From the NCBI GenBank assembly GCA_034439755.1, contig JAWXAZ010000010.1:14073-78072 (forward strand): a DNA stretch of 64,000 nucleotides, read 5' to 3'. Below the pieces are notes generated by a model, which worked only from the letters and a program-made list of their open reading frames with translations, was not told the DNA's origin and searched no databases. Origin of the DNA: B1 sp034439755. Lineage in GTDB: Bacteria; Bacteroidota; Bacteroidia; UKL13-3. Of this stretch, positions 7,606-17,600 are shown one piece after another. Both the position numbers and the translations under genes were made by a program. Each line of letters starts with the position of its first letter. Position 1 is the stretch's first letter.

Positions 7606-9132
7606 TTATTGTGTTATGTTAATTTCAATTGTATGACTCTTCATAAACTCAATGGTATTTTGAATGTCATCATATAAATATCGGTCGTTTTCTAAGCGAG
7701 GTACTAGGCTTCTGTATTTGCTTAATTCTTCTTCTACTAAAATAGCACTTTTTAGGGGTCTTCTAAATTCAATTGCCTGCGCTGCATTCATATATTCTAT
7801 AGCCAAAATAGTTTCCAAATTTTTGCAAATCTTTAACAGTTTTGTGGCGGCATTGGCGCCCATACTCACATGGTCTTCTTGCCCATTGCTACTAACAATG
7901 CTGTCTACACTGGCTGGCGTGCACAATTGCTTGTTCTGACTAACAATGCTAGCTGCCGTGTATTGCGGAATCATAAACCCAGAATTTAAGCCAGGTGTGG
8001 TAATTAAAAATGGCGGCAAATGTCTTAAACCAGATACTAATTGAAAGGTCCTTCTCTCAGAAATATTGCCAAGTTCTGCCAAAGCAATTGCCCAAAAATC
8101 AAAGGCCAAAGCCAAAGGTTGACCATGGAAATTACCGCCCGAAATAATGGTATCCAAATCTGGAAAAATGTTTGGATTATCGGTAACCGAATTCATCTCG
8201 GTTAAAACCACTTTTTCAAAATAAGCAAACGCATCAAAACTGGCTCCATGAACCTGCGGTATGCACCTAAAAGAATAGGGGTCTTGAACCTGTTTCTTGG
8301 GCGCTTGTGTCATCTCACTGTTGTGCAGAATTTCCATGATCGTTTTAGCCGTTTCTGTCTGACCCAAATGCGGACGCACTTGATGCAATGCCGCGTGAAA
8401 GGGCTCTATGCGTGCATCAAAGGCGTCTATGGATGTAGCTGCAATGAAATTTGCCCAGCCAAAAATTCTTTTCGATTGAAGCAAAACATACAAGCCATAA
8501 GCACACATAAATTGCGTGCCATTTATCAAGGCCAAGCCTTCTTTAGATTGCAATTTTATAGGCTGCCATCCCAGTTCGTTTAATACTAATTGCGACTCAG
8601 CCATCACAAATTCATCGTCGTTTTCGTCTGACTGAACCCAAACCATTCCTTCGCCAATTAAAGGCAAAGCTAAATGTGCTAAAGGCGCTAAATCTCCGCT
8701 GGCACCAAGCGAACCTTGATCGTAAATTACTGGGTAAATATCATTGTTAAAGAATTCTATTAAGCGGTCAACAGTTGCCAAACTAACCCCACTATTTCCA
8801 TAGGAAAGGGATTGTATTTTGAGCAACAACATAATTTTGATGATGTCTAAATCAACCATCTCCCCCGCGCCACAAGCGTGCGAGCGAAGCAGGTTTTCCT
8901 GCAAAGTTTGCAAGTCGTTATTAGATATTACTGTATCGCAAAGAGATCCAAATCCTGTGTTCACACCATAGATTGGATCACCTCCTTTGGCCATTTTTTC
9001 GTCTAGGTAATTTCTACACGATTCAATAAGTGATTTTGATTCGGCAGAAAGCTTAATTCTTTTTTTATTGTAAAGAATGTCTTGAACATCTGCAATGCTC
9101 AATTCGCCTTTTATTTCGTATAGCTTATTCAT
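7606..9132 (-). CDS. hutH: Histidine ammonia-lyase
   Basis: Protein of 508 residues from MNKLYEIKG; an upstream ATG would add nine residues. It carries the MIO-forming triad in GSLGASGDLAPLAH, the family motif YGVNTGFGSL, and QEDHVSMGANAA. His in the selectivity segment (LLRSHACG) and Glu in the QEDH segment favour histidine over phenylalanine as substrate; tyrosine is less easily excluded. It deaminates L-His to urocanate. No hutU, hutI or hutG is nearby. It overlaps the end of hisS by 8 nt, so the enzyme that charges tRNA-His and the enzyme that destroys histidine are co-transcribed. A 13/15 copy of the dispersed motif lies at 7326-7340 in nadC next door. Confidence 0.9.
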   Translation of the reverse strand: MNKLYEIKGELSIADVQDILYNKKRIKLSAESKSLIESCRNYLDEKMAKGGDPIYGVNTGFGSLCDTVISNNDLQTLQENLLRSHACGAGEMVDLDIIKIMLLLKIQSLSYGNSGVSLATVDRLIEFFNNDIYPVIYDQGSLGASGDLAPLAHLALPLIGEGMVWVQSDENDDEFVMAESQLVLNELGWQPIKLQSKEGLALINGTQFMCAYGLYVLLQSKRIFGWANFIAATSIDAFDARIEPFHAALHQVRPHLGQTETAKTIMEILHNSEMTQAPKKQVQDPYSFRCIPQVHGASFDAFAYFEKVVLTEMNSVTDNPNIFPDLDTIISGGNFHGQPLALAFDFWAIALAELGNISERRTFQLVSGLRHLPPFLITTPGLNSGFMIPQYTAASIVSQNKQLCTPASVDSIVSSNGQEDHVSMGANAATKLLKICKNLETILAIEYMNAAQAIEFRRPLKSAILVEEELSKYRSLVPRLENDRYLYDDIQNTIEFMKSHTIEINITQ

Positions 9133-10558
9133 GGTTGAGTAGTTGTATAATTTCTGCAATGCTTAATTCACTTTGTTCACCACTTTGCAAGTTCTTAATC
9201 ACATATTTTTCTTTTTCCAATTCGTCTGATCCAACAATGCAGGCATAATCAATTGTTAGTTTATTGGCATACTCCAATTGCTTGCCAATTTTCTTGGTAA
9301 TATCTGGATAAGCTTCTGCCGCAATTTGATGGTTTCTTAGCTGGGCACACAAGGATATTGCACGTGCTTGCGTAACTTCATCAAAATAGCAAAATAGAAT
9401 TTTCGTTTCGTTGGCTTTAAGGTTGCTTGGAAACAATTGCAATTCTTCCATTACGTCATACATGCGGTCGAGGCCAAAAGAAATACCCACACCCGATATG
9501 CCTGGAAGTCCAAATATTCCCGTAAGGTTATCATATCTACCCCCGCCACCAATGCTCGATTTAAGGCTTCCCCTTAATGCTTGTACTTCTACAATGGCAC
9601 CTGTATAGTAGCTTAAACCTCTTGCGAGGGTTACATCTATTTTAATTGAATTGTGAGGGGTTAAAATGCTTAAATAGTTAAAGACTTCTTTTAACTCGGT
9701 GCAACCTAATTTGCCTTCGTCTAAATGACCTAACATCAACTCCAATTCTTGCAAGGGATTCTCTGCATCAACCAAGGATAAAAATTGAAGAATTTGCTCC
9801 ACTTGCGGTTGGTTCAGACCGATATTTTCTAGTGCTGTTTTTACACCGCTTGTGCCAATTTTATCTAACTTGTCTATGGCAACGGTAATGCCCACAAATT
9901 TGTTGGCCGCAGCAATATGAGTGGCTAGGGCACTCAATAATTTTCTGTTGTTAATTTTAATTACAACTGGTATTTGAAGCGCGGTAAATACTTCGTCGTA
10001 CATTTTTAAAAGTTCTGCTTCATTAAGCAAACCATTGCTGCCAATTACATCTGCATCGCATTGCCAAAACTCTCGGTAGCGACCTTTTTGCGGCTTGTCT
10101 GCGCGCCATACCGGTTGCATTTGGTAACGCTTAAACGGCAAGGTAATGTCGTTCCTATTCATTACAACATACCTAGCAAAGGGAACAGTTAAGTCGTAAC
10201 GCAGGCCTTTTTCTGCAATGAAGGGCAAAGAGATTTTTGAATCTAATTGTGAGATGGTATTGTTAAAAGAGGGAAGATAGGTTTTATCAATTTCTTCGTG
10301 GCCTATGCCTTTTTCTTGATGTTCAATGAGCTTCTTAAGGTAATCGCCCGAGTTCAAAATCTTGAAAAGCAATTGATCTCCCTCATCGCCATACTTGCCT
10401 GTAAGCGTTGATAATTGCTCCATGGAGGGCGTTTCAAGGGGCATAAATCCATATTTTTTAAAAACAGATTCGATTGTTTGCAGCAGGTATTTTCTGCGTT
10501 GCACCGTAAGCGGACCAAAATCGCGGGTGCCTTGTGGGAGACTAGGTTTTTGAGCCAT
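9125..10558 (-). CDS. hisS: Histidine--tRNA ligase
   Basis: Protein of 477 residues, class II synthetase. Motif 1 is in QGTRDFGPLTVQRRK. Motif 2 is in RYDLTVPFARYV and RYQMQPVWRADKPQKGRYREF. The HisRS-specific ARGLSYYTGAIVE and GGGGRYDNL follow, with motif 3 in GISFGLDRMYDV. A C-terminal anticodon-binding domain ends the protein. It is slightly longer than E. coli HisS (424), as in many Bacteroidota. It contains a 14/15 copy of the dispersed palindromic motif at 9809-9823 (encoding IGLNQP). First gene of a coupled run with hutH and nadC. Confidence 0.96.
   Translation of the reverse strand: MAQKPSLPQGTRDFGPLTVQRRKYLLQTIESVFKKYGFMPLETPSMEQLSTLTGKYGDEGDQLLFKILNSGDYLKKLIEHQEKGIGHEEIDKTYLPSFNNTISQLDSKISLPFIAEKGLRYDLTVPFARYVVMNRNDITLPFKRYQMQPVWRADKPQKGRYREFWQCDADVIGSNGLLNEAELLKMYDEVFTALQIPVVIKINNRKLLSALATHIAAANKFVGITVAIDKLDKIGTSGVKTALENIGLNQPQVEQILQFLSLVDAENPLQELELMLGHLDEGKLGCTELKEVFNYLSILTPHNSIKIDVTLARGLSYYTGAIVEVQALRGSLKSSIGGGGRYDNLTGIFGLPGISGVGISFGLDRMYDVMEELQLFPSNLKANETKILFCYFDEVTQARAISLCAQLRNHQIAAEAYPDITKKIGKQLEYANKLTIDYACIVGSDELEKEKYVIKNLQSGEQSELSIAEIIQLLNHE
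9809..9823 (+). repeat. Dispersed palindromic motif, 14/15 copy
   Basis: TTGGTTCAGACCGAT, inside hisS. The coding strand reads it as Gly-Leu-Asn-Gln. Confidence 0.6.
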
Positions 10559-10585
10559 AATTGGCTGCGAATATACGCATTGAAA

Positions 10586-10610
10586 AGATAGAAATCAGCG
10601 AATTCTATCT
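10586..10610 (-). terminator. Hairpin at the end of the DUF4293 gene
   Basis: AGATAGAA and TTCTATCT are perfect complements around a 9-nt loop, overlapping the stop of the DUF4293 gene. There is no T-run, so it may only attenuate transcription into hisS. Confidence 0.25.
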
Positions 10611-11080
10611 GCACTTCGTACTAATTCTTCATCTTTTTTGATAAGCAGGTAGACACGAATATTTAGGTAAACGATAAAGAGAAAAATGGCAATGCCAAAA
10701 ATGGAAGAAAGCATCATTTTTTCTGATTTAAAATCTGGAATAAATAGGTATGCTTTTACAATAAAGGCAACAATTAAACTTATGATGGCCAATAGGTTAA
10801 TTTGGGTAAAACTCATTTGCCTCAGTCTGTTTTTATAATTCATCAACACATAAGTGCTTAATCCTATAACGAGCGAGGCAATTAGGATTAAACCGATTTG
10901 TAAATTGCTTTCTATTAAAACACCATTTTGAAGTTTATTGAAATAGAATAAATTCAATACATATTCTGTGGTGTTAGCCTCTGGCTCTACATAAACCAAG
11001 TGCAAAATGCTAATGCCACAAAGGGTTGCTACCAATAAAATGATGAGCAATAAAAATACGGATTGAATGCGTTGTATCAT
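10595..11080 (-). CDS. DUF4293 family membrane protein
   Basis: Protein of 161 residues starting MIQRIQSVFLLL, the characteristic N-terminus of DUF4293, so the ATG at 11080 is preferred over the one nine codons upstream. Four hydrophobic segments alternate with short loops, and the C-terminus LVRSADRIR is also typical of the family. Integral inner membrane protein of unknown function, found almost only in Bacteroidota. It lies 36 bp upstream of hisS and may be its operon leader gene. Confidence 0.85.
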   Translation of the reverse strand: MIQRIQSVFLLLIILLVATLCGISILHLVYVEPEANTTEYVLNLFYFNKLQNGVLIESNLQIGLILIASLVIGLSTYVLMNYKNRLRQMSFTQINLLAIISLIVAFIVKAYLFIPDFKSEKMMLSSIFGIAIFLFIVYLNIRVYLLIKKDEELVRSADRIR

Positions 11081-11160
11081 GGTGCAAAGGAATTTTAATT
11101 TGTTCAATATTCAAAGAAATAAACCATGTTGGCCAAACAAATTGTTGTAGCCTTTTTCCT

Positions 11161-11835
11161 TTACAATTTCTTTTTCAACTTCTCTGTGTGTAATTCCTGC
11201 CCTTTTTGTAACGCATTTAAATTAGCTTTGGCATAGGGCAGTTCTCCAATTTTTTCGGCCTTATAATAGGTTTCTAGGCCATGAACCAAGATGGTGTGGG
11301 CCTTGCTCAAATTAATAGCCCCTGTTTCTGAAAGAAAACTTGGATCAAGCAATATTTCTTGAATCTTTCCCACAATAAACAAGGTATTATTGGCTTTAAT
11401 TGTAATTACTTCCTCTAAACTTAAGCCAATTTTGATGGGACTTTCTGCCGCATAAGGTGCCTTTATCATTTCCGAAAATTGAGGCGTAAATCCACACAAT
11501 TCAAACTCACTTTGGTTCCTTGCAAATCGCGCCGAAGTTTGATGTGCATTTCTATAATATTCTAAGGGCACATGGTTAATGGTAAAATAACCCGTTTCCA
11601 ATATGTTTTCATATGTATGTCGCTCCACACTGGCAGGCCTTTGTATAAATCCCATCAAAGCTGGGTTAGCGCCTACATGAACTACCGAAGAAAAGATGGC
11701 TAAGTTTTGCTGGCCATTCTTGTTTTGTGTACCAACCAAGTGTGCAGATTTATAGCCAGAAAGGCCATTTACCAAATTGGTGCGGTCTTGCTTTTCAAAG
11801 CCTTCTAAATCTTTTGCACTAATCTTAATCTCCAT
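11161..11835 (-). CDS. Flavin reductase-like domain flavoprotein
   Basis: Protein of 224 residues with the FMN-binding split-barrel of the flavin reductase/DIM6-NTAB family: AHLVGTQNKNGQQNLAIFSSVVHVG, then GFIQRPASVERHTYENI, GYFTINHV and SARF. Such proteins bind FMN and can reduce flavins or act as FMN-dependent oxygenase partners. It lies 7 bp after the SDR gene and is the last gene of the secA-to-flavin-reductase run. The tight coupling to the SDR suggests a shared redox pathway. Substrate unknown. Confidence 0.85.
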   Translation of the reverse strand: MEIKISAKDLEGFEKQDRTNLVNGLSGYKSAHLVGTQNKNGQQNLAIFSSVVHVGANPALMGFIQRPASVERHTYENILETGYFTINHVPLEYYRNAHQTSARFARNQSEFELCGFTPQFSEMIKAPYAAESPIKIGLSLEEVITIKANNTLFIVGKIQEILLDPSFLSETGAINLSKAHTILVHGLETYYKAEKIGELPYAKANLNALQKGQELHTEKLKKKL

Positions 11836-11842
11836 GTTATGA

Positions 11843-12529
11843 TCATAGTTTTTTCATGCCACCATCTACTGGTAAAATATGTCCACTCACCCAAGTGGCA
11901 TCCAACAAATAGCAAATGGCATCCACCATATCTTTCACTTCGCCAATTCGCTTTAATGGATGTCGCTCTGCTGCCCCTTGTAATTTTGTTTCCGAATTTA
12001 GTAATTTTTCTGATAAAGGCGTTTGTGTTAAAGATGGAGCTATGGCATTTACCCTAATTTTTGGGGCAAACTCAGCTGCCAAAGCTACTGTTAAGCCTTC
12101 AATGGCTCCCTTAGCCCCAGCAATACTCGCATGAAAGGGCATTCCTTTTTGAACTGCCACAGTGCTAAATAATACAATGCTTGGCGTTATGCCTTGTTGT
12201 AAATTGGGTAAATATTTTTGGATCGACCTAACTGCTCCTAAATAATTTACCTGAATATCTGCTAAGAAATCGGCTGGTTTTAATCCCCTAAAAGGTTTTA
12301 ATAGAATGGTACCCGGACAATAAATTAAACCATCAATGGGCTCAATTATCTCAGGAAAATTTGGCGTTTCCTCGCTTATATCGCATGCATGCCATGATAA
12401 AAATTCGGTCTCAACCAATTCCTTGCTGCTTCTGCTTAGTACAGTAACTTTATTGTTTAAAGAAATTAAATGGTCGCAAAGGGACTTTCCTATGCCGCTG
12501 CTTCCGCCGATGATTAAATAATGCTTCAT
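11843..12529 (-). CDS. SDR-family protein with altered active site
   Basis: Protein of 228 residues, short-chain dehydrogenase/reductase fold. The N-terminal NAD(P)-binding motif is IGGSSGIGKSL. NxG-type strand motifs and IRVNAIAPSLTQTPLS are present, ending SGHILPVDGGM. The catalytic tetrad is abnormal: around residue 138 the sequence is FHASIAGAKGAIEG, where the Lys is kept but the Tyr four residues before it is Ile. I believe this substitution occurs in a known subgroup of bacterial SDR-like proteins, but I cannot confirm it here. Classic SDR chemistry is therefore doubtful; nucleotide binding should be intact. Sits between the FAH-family and flavin reductase genes. Confidence 0.85.
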   Translation of the reverse strand: MKHYLIIGGSSGIGKSLCDHLISLNNKVTVLSRSSKELVETEFLSWHACDISEETPNFPEIIEPIDGLIYCPGTILLKPFRGLKPADFLADIQVNYLGAVRSIQKYLPNLQQGITPSIVLFSTVAVQKGMPFHASIAGAKGAIEGLTVALAAEFAPKIRVNAIAPSLTQTPLSEKLLNSETKLQGAAERHPLKRIGEVKDMVDAICYLLDATWVSGHILPVDGGMKKL

Positions 12530-12563
12530 GTAAATTAAACACGCAAATGAACCTTTTGTTTCC

Positions 12564-13568
12564 TTATTTCTTTTTAAGCGATAAAATACTAAAATCAGTA
12601 TCTACGCGTCTAATGGTATTGCTCAAATGTCCCAATCCTTCAATGGCCATTTCAACCACATCGCCATCCTGCAGCCATTGTGGTTTAAAGGTAGAATCAT
12701 TTAATAAACCTGTACCATTCAATTCTAGGAAACAACCCGTGCCCACCGTGCCTGAGCCAATTACATCGCCAGGTAAAATATCCACGCCATAAGCACAGCG
12801 CTCCAAAATTTCTGCAAAGGTCCAATCCATATCGCCCACACTTCCTTCACTCACCAAAATGCCATTTACCCAGCATTTCATGTTTAGGTTATAGCTGTTG
12901 CCTACATGCCCTGGCTTAGCCTTAATCTTATAAGATTCCAATTCATCTGGTGTTACAAAATAGGGTCCAATTACCGTAGAAAAATCTTTGCCTTTTGCCG
13001 GACCAAGGTTCAACAACATCTCTTCCATTTGCAAGGTACGCGCGCTTATATCATTCATAATCATATAGCCTGCGATATATGCATCTGCTTCCGATGCTTT
13101 GATGTTTCTGCCTTTTTTTCCAACTACGATGGCAGCCTCTAATTCAAAATCTAATTTGTTAAAATGATCGGGCATACAATCAATTTCTCCAGGACCTTGA
13201 ATGGCGTTGTGGTTGGTGAAATAAAAAATTGGATATTGGTCAAATTCCTCAATCATAGGAACGCCTCTATTCCTTCTGGCAGCCGCAACATGTTGTCTAA
13301 AGGCATATCCATCTCTACAACTTGTAGGACTTGGTACTGGAGCCTCTAATTTAACTGATGCCTCCTCATGAGAGACCATTAAATTTGTATTCTCGGCAAG
13401 CTTGGCATCCCAACTTTTGGCAGCAAGCATCATGTTTTCACCACCCTTTAAAAAGTCGGCCATGTTATTTGGTAAATTGGCATCCAATTGGTTCAAAGAC
13501 CAAATTTTACCACCTTGATAAATACCCAATTGGGTATTTTTATTTAAAGTATAAGTAACTAATTTCAT
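12564..13568 (-). CDS. Fumarylacetoacetate hydrolase family protein
   Basis: Protein of 334 residues. It matches the FAH fold with metal ligands in FELEAAIVVGKKGRNI and MNDISARTLQMEE, and the substrate region AFRQHVAAARRNRG and GPAKGKDFSTVIGP. The family cleaves C-C bonds of 2,4-diketo acids such as fumarylacetoacetate (tyrosine breakdown) or related acylpyruvates. No other tyrosine-degradation gene (hpd, hmgA) is in the window, so the exact substrate is open. It follows the SPOR gene by 9 bp in the minus-strand run. Confidence 0.88.
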   Translation of the reverse strand: MKLVTYTLNKNTQLGIYQGGKIWSLNQLDANLPNNMADFLKGGENMMLAAKSWDAKLAENTNLMVSHEEASVKLEAPVPSPTSCRDGYAFRQHVAAARRNRGVPMIEEFDQYPIFYFTNHNAIQGPGEIDCMPDHFNKLDFELEAAIVVGKKGRNIKASEADAYIAGYMIMNDISARTLQMEEMLLNLGPAKGKDFSTVIGPYFVTPDELESYKIKAKPGHVGNSYNLNMKCWVNGILVSEGSVGDMDWTFAEILERCAYGVDILPGDVIGSGTVGTGCFLELNGTGLLNDSTFKPQWLQDGDVVEMAIEGLGHLSNTIRRVDTDFSILSLKKK

Positions 13569-13577
13569 GTAGGTAAA

Positions 13578-13967
13578 TTATAATTTAGGTAAATTAATTT
13601 TATCAGGCACGATCAATAATTGCTCGTACGATTTCTGTAATTTGATATACATTTCTTGCGCCTCAATGAGGTTTCTAAAATCTCCAACTCTCAATTTAAA
13701 ATAAGGCTGCTGGTAAATAAGATAAACTTCTACATTTGGAAATTCGACTTTAAATCTACCCCGCAAAGCATGGGCATTGTTGCGTTCAGAACCAGAGAAA
13801 AGTTGAATGCGATAGCCGTCAATGGTTTGCTGACTTTTATTTATTTCAATATTTCGCTCTATCAACGAATCCAATTTTGGGTCAGAAATAACCTTAACCC
13901 TATTTTGAGCATACAATTGAATAAAAGGAAACAAGGCAATAAAAAAAGCTAATCGCAACACAAACAT
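13578..13967 (-). CDS. SPOR-like domain protein
   Basis: Protein of 129 residues with an N-terminal signal peptide (LRLAFFIALFPFIQLYAQ) and one SPOR-like domain: DGYRIQLFSGSERNNAHALRGRF, then YFKLRVGDFRNLIEAQEMY. SPOR domains bind denuded glycan strands of peptidoglycan, often at the septum. It is probably periplasmic, as there is no other domain. It sits 2 bp after deoC and 9 bp before the FAH gene, which points to co-transcription more than to a shared function. Confidence 0.8.
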   Translation of the reverse strand: MFVLRLAFFIALFPFIQLYAQNRVKVISDPKLDSLIERNIEINKSQQTIDGYRIQLFSGSERNNAHALRGRFKVEFPNVEVYLIYQQPYFKLRVGDFRNLIEAQEMYIKLQKSYEQLLIVPDKINLPKL

Positions 13968-13969
13968 AG

Positions 13970-14629
13970 TTAGTCCTCCATTTTGGTTTGAACCAATTCA
14001 ACCCCAGCCGAAGTGCCAATTCTATTGGCCCCCGCAGCAACAAGCTCCTCGGCAAACTCTTTTGTTCTGATGCCGCCGGCAGCTTTAATTTGGATTTTAG
14101 CCGGTAAGTTTTTTCTAATCAATTTTACAGCTTCTACTGTTGCTCCCTCAGGGCCATATCCGGTTGAAGTCTTTACAAAATCTGCCTCACAATCAGCACA
14201 AATTTTGCAAATTATCTTAATTTCATCCTCACTTAAATAACAGGTTTCAATAATTACCTTGGCCAATTTATTTTGCAAATGACAGGCTGTAATCACAGAC
14301 TGCATGTCGTTCTGAACCGATGCAATATCGCCACTTTTAAATGCAGCTATATTAATTACCATATCAATTTCATGTGCACCACTCGTAATGGCTTTTTTGG
14401 TTTCCTCAACCTTGCTCGAAACGGTATTATAACCAAAAGGAAATCCAACCACGGTGATGATTTTAACCTCACTTTTCTTAATGGTTTTCTTGGCCAATTG
14501 AACATAATAAGGAGGCACACAAACGCCGTATAAATTATTTTCTACTGCCTCATTGCATAGTTTAATGATATCATCGGCCACGGCAGTGGGCTTTAAATTT
14601 GTATGTTCAATGTGATTTGCTAAGCTCAT
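13970..14629 (-). CDS. deoC: Deoxyribose-phosphate aldolase
   Basis: Protein of 219 residues, class I aldolase TIM barrel. The Schiff-base lysine lies in DFVKTSTGYGPEGAT and the second active-site lysine in IKAAGGIRT. The conserved MVINIAAFKSGD loop is present. It splits 2-deoxyribose-5-phosphate into acetaldehyde and glyceraldehyde-3-phosphate in deoxynucleoside salvage. It is 21 bp downstream of secA. Its last codons contain a 14/15 copy of the dispersed palindromic motif (13982-13996, read as LVQTK). Confidence 0.95.
   Translation of the reverse strand: MSLANHIEHTNLKPTAVADDIIKLCNEAVENNLYGVCVPPYYVQLAKKTIKKSEVKIITVVGFPFGYNTVSSKVEETKKAITSGAHEIDMVINIAAFKSGDIASVQNDMQSVITACHLQNKLAKVIIETCYLSEDEIKIICKICADCEADFVKTSTGYGPEGATVEAVKLIRKNLPAKIQIKAAGGIRTKEFAEELVAAGANRIGTSAGVELVQTKMED
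13982..13996 (-). repeat. Dispersed palindromic motif, 14/15 copy
   Basis: TTTGGTTTGAACCAA on the plus strand, inside the 3' end of deoC. Here the dyad TTGGTTyrAACCAA is perfect apart from the two central bases. Confidence 0.6.
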
Positions 14630-14650
14630 GATTCAATTGTGTTTTTCTAA

Positions 14651-17600
14651 TTAATTTATTTCATCCTTGCCATGGCAAGATTTATATTTCTTTCCGCTAC
14701 CACAAGGACAAGCATCATTTCTTCCAATCTTAACCACGCCTTTTATTTGAGCAGGTTTTTGAGGCTCTTGTGTGCCTTGCGCAGCAGCTTGGTTATTCCT
14801 TTGTGCCTCTGCCAAATCATCTGTACGCGATGTTTTTAGTCGACTAGTATCAACTCTTTTAGGTTCAACCGCTTGCTTTACTTCTGAAGCATTATCAATT
14901 GGAATAAAACCTTTAAACAACATGCCCAATACTTGCTTGTTAATGCGAGAAAGCATGCTCTTGAATAAATTAAACGATTCTAACTTATAAATTAACAAAG
15001 GATCTTTTTGCTCAAATACTGCATTTTGCGAGCTTTGTTTCAAATCATCCATCTCGCGTAAATGCTCTTTCCAATCATTGTCTATCACAAATAGACTCGC
15101 AAATTTTTCATACGTTTTGGCAATTTCACGTGCTTCTGTTTCATAGGCTTTCTTTAAATTAACCGGAATCTGCATGTTGTGGATACCATCGCTTATTGGA
15201 ACAGAAATAGACTCAAATTGATTGCCCTTATTGTTAAAAACGTCCATTATTACTGGCCAAGCTACCTGGGCCATATCTTGCGTTTTCTTATGGTAATGTG
15301 CCAACAATTCTTGGAACAATTGATCTCCTAAAATCTCCGTTTTTCCGCCTAAAAAATCATCCTCTTTTACACTTGGCTCATGCGCAAAAATTCGCATTAC
15401 CTCAAATTTAAACTCAGCAAAATTTTTCATGTCTTGGTATGTTTCAACCAATTCTTCTGCCGTATCGGCAAGCATGTTGCTTATATCAAGCGCCAACTTA
15501 TCGCCATACAAAGCATTGCGGCGTTTGCTATAAATCACCTCTCTTTGAGAGTTCATTACATCGTCATATTCCAACAATCGTTTACGAATGCCAAAGTTGT
15601 TTTGTTCAACGCGTTTTTGCGCACGTTCAATGTTTTTGGTGATCATAGAATGCTCTATATTTTCGCCTTCTTTCATCCCCAATTTATCCATAATGCCTGC
15701 AATTCGTTCTGAACCAAATAAGCGCATCAAATCATCTTCCAATGAAACATAAAACTTAGATGAACCTGGATCGCCCTGCCTACCTGCTCTACCTCGCAAC
15801 TGCCTATCAACTCGCCTGCTCTCATGACGCTCGGTACCAATAATGGCCAAACCTCCTACTTCTTTAACTCCTTCACCTAGCTTAATATCCGTTCCCCTAC
15901 CAGCCATATTAGTGGCAATGGTAACGGCACTTTTCTGACCTGCTTCTGCAACAATGTCTGCCTCGCGCTGATGCTGTTTGGCATTCAAAACATTGTGCTT
16001 AATTTTTCGCATGGTAAGCATTCTTCCCAATAACTCACTCACCTCAACCGAGGTAGTACCCACCAATATTGGTCTTCCAGCCTCAGTTAACTTTACAATT
16101 TCTTCAATAACCGCATTGTATTTTTCACGCTTGGTTTTGTAAATTACATCCTCCTCATCCCTTCTCGTAATATTTCTATTGGTTGGAATTTCAACCACGT
16201 CTAACTTGTAGATTTCCCAGAATTCGCCGGCTTCCGTAGTTGCTGTACCCGTCATTCCACACAACTTATGATACATCCTAAAAAAGTTCTGTAAAGTTAC
16301 CGTAGCATAAGTTTGTGTGGCCGCTTCAACCTTCACATTTTCTTTTGCCTCAATGGCCTGATGCAAGCCATCGCTATAACGCCTGCCATCCAATACACGG
16401 CCCGTTTGCTCATCTACAATCTTAACCTTGCTATCTTGAATAATATACTCCACATCACGGTCGAACATACAATACGCCTTCAACAATTGGTTGATAGTAT
16501 GAATACGCTCCGATTTTATCGTAAAATCAAGCATCAATTGATCTTTGTGCTTAATTTTTTCATCTTCGGGCATATCCGATTTTTCAATTTCGGCAATCTC
16601 AGAACCTACATCTGGAATAATAAAGAAATGTTCATCTTCACCAGAAGCAGTAATTAACTCAACTCCCTTTTCGGTTAAATCTACCGAGTTAATTTTCTCA
16701 TCAATTACAAAATATAAATCGGCATCAATTTTATGCATTTCCTTTTGTTGGTCTTGCATGTAATAGTTCTCCGTTTTATTTAAAACCTGCCTAACGCCAC
16801 CCTCTCCTAAGAATTTAATCACAGAAGAATGCTTGGGTAATCCACGGTATGCTTGCAATAACTTAAAGCCACCTTCTTTATCATTGTTGGCCGTAAGCAT
16901 TCTCTTGGCATCAGCCAATGCAGTGCTTATGTATGATTTTTGTGCCGATACCAATTTCTCAATGCGAGATTTTAAGGCATAAAATTGTTGGTCGTCACCA
17001 CGCGGAACCGGACCAGAAATAATCAATGGCGTTCTAGCATCATCAATCAAAACCGAATCCACCTCATCCACCATAGCATAATGGTGTTTGCGCTGAACCA
17101 ATTCATCCAAACTATTGGCCATATTATCCCTTAGGTAATCAAAACCAAATTCATTGTTGGTACCATAAGTAATATCGGCTTGGTATGCTTTCCTTCTTTC
17201 GGCAGAATTTGGCTGATGGTAATCGATACAATCTACACGCAAACCATGAAATTCAAACAAGGGTCCGTTCCATTCACAGTCACGACGAGCCAAATAATCA
17301 TTCACCGTTACAATATGAACGCCTAGGCCTGCCAATGCATTTAAATAGGAAGGTAGGGTAGAAACCAAGGTTTTTCCCTCACCTGTTGCCATCTCTGCAA
17401 TTCTACCTTTATGCAATACCATACCACCAATTAACTGAACATCGTAATGAACCATATTCCAGGTAATTGCTTGTCCGGCTGCCTCCCAAGTATTAGCCCA
17501 AATGGCATTATCTCCTTCAATGGTAACAGGCTTTTTAAACCTAGTCATCGCACTCAATTCTTTATCGTAATCAGTTGCCTTCACCACCAATTGCTTGTTC

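Noticed and set aside
7606..9132. Tyrosine or phenylalanine ammonia-lyase instead of HutH
   Set aside because: His in the selectivity segment and Glu in QEDHVSM favour histidine, although this is not decisive for tyrosine.
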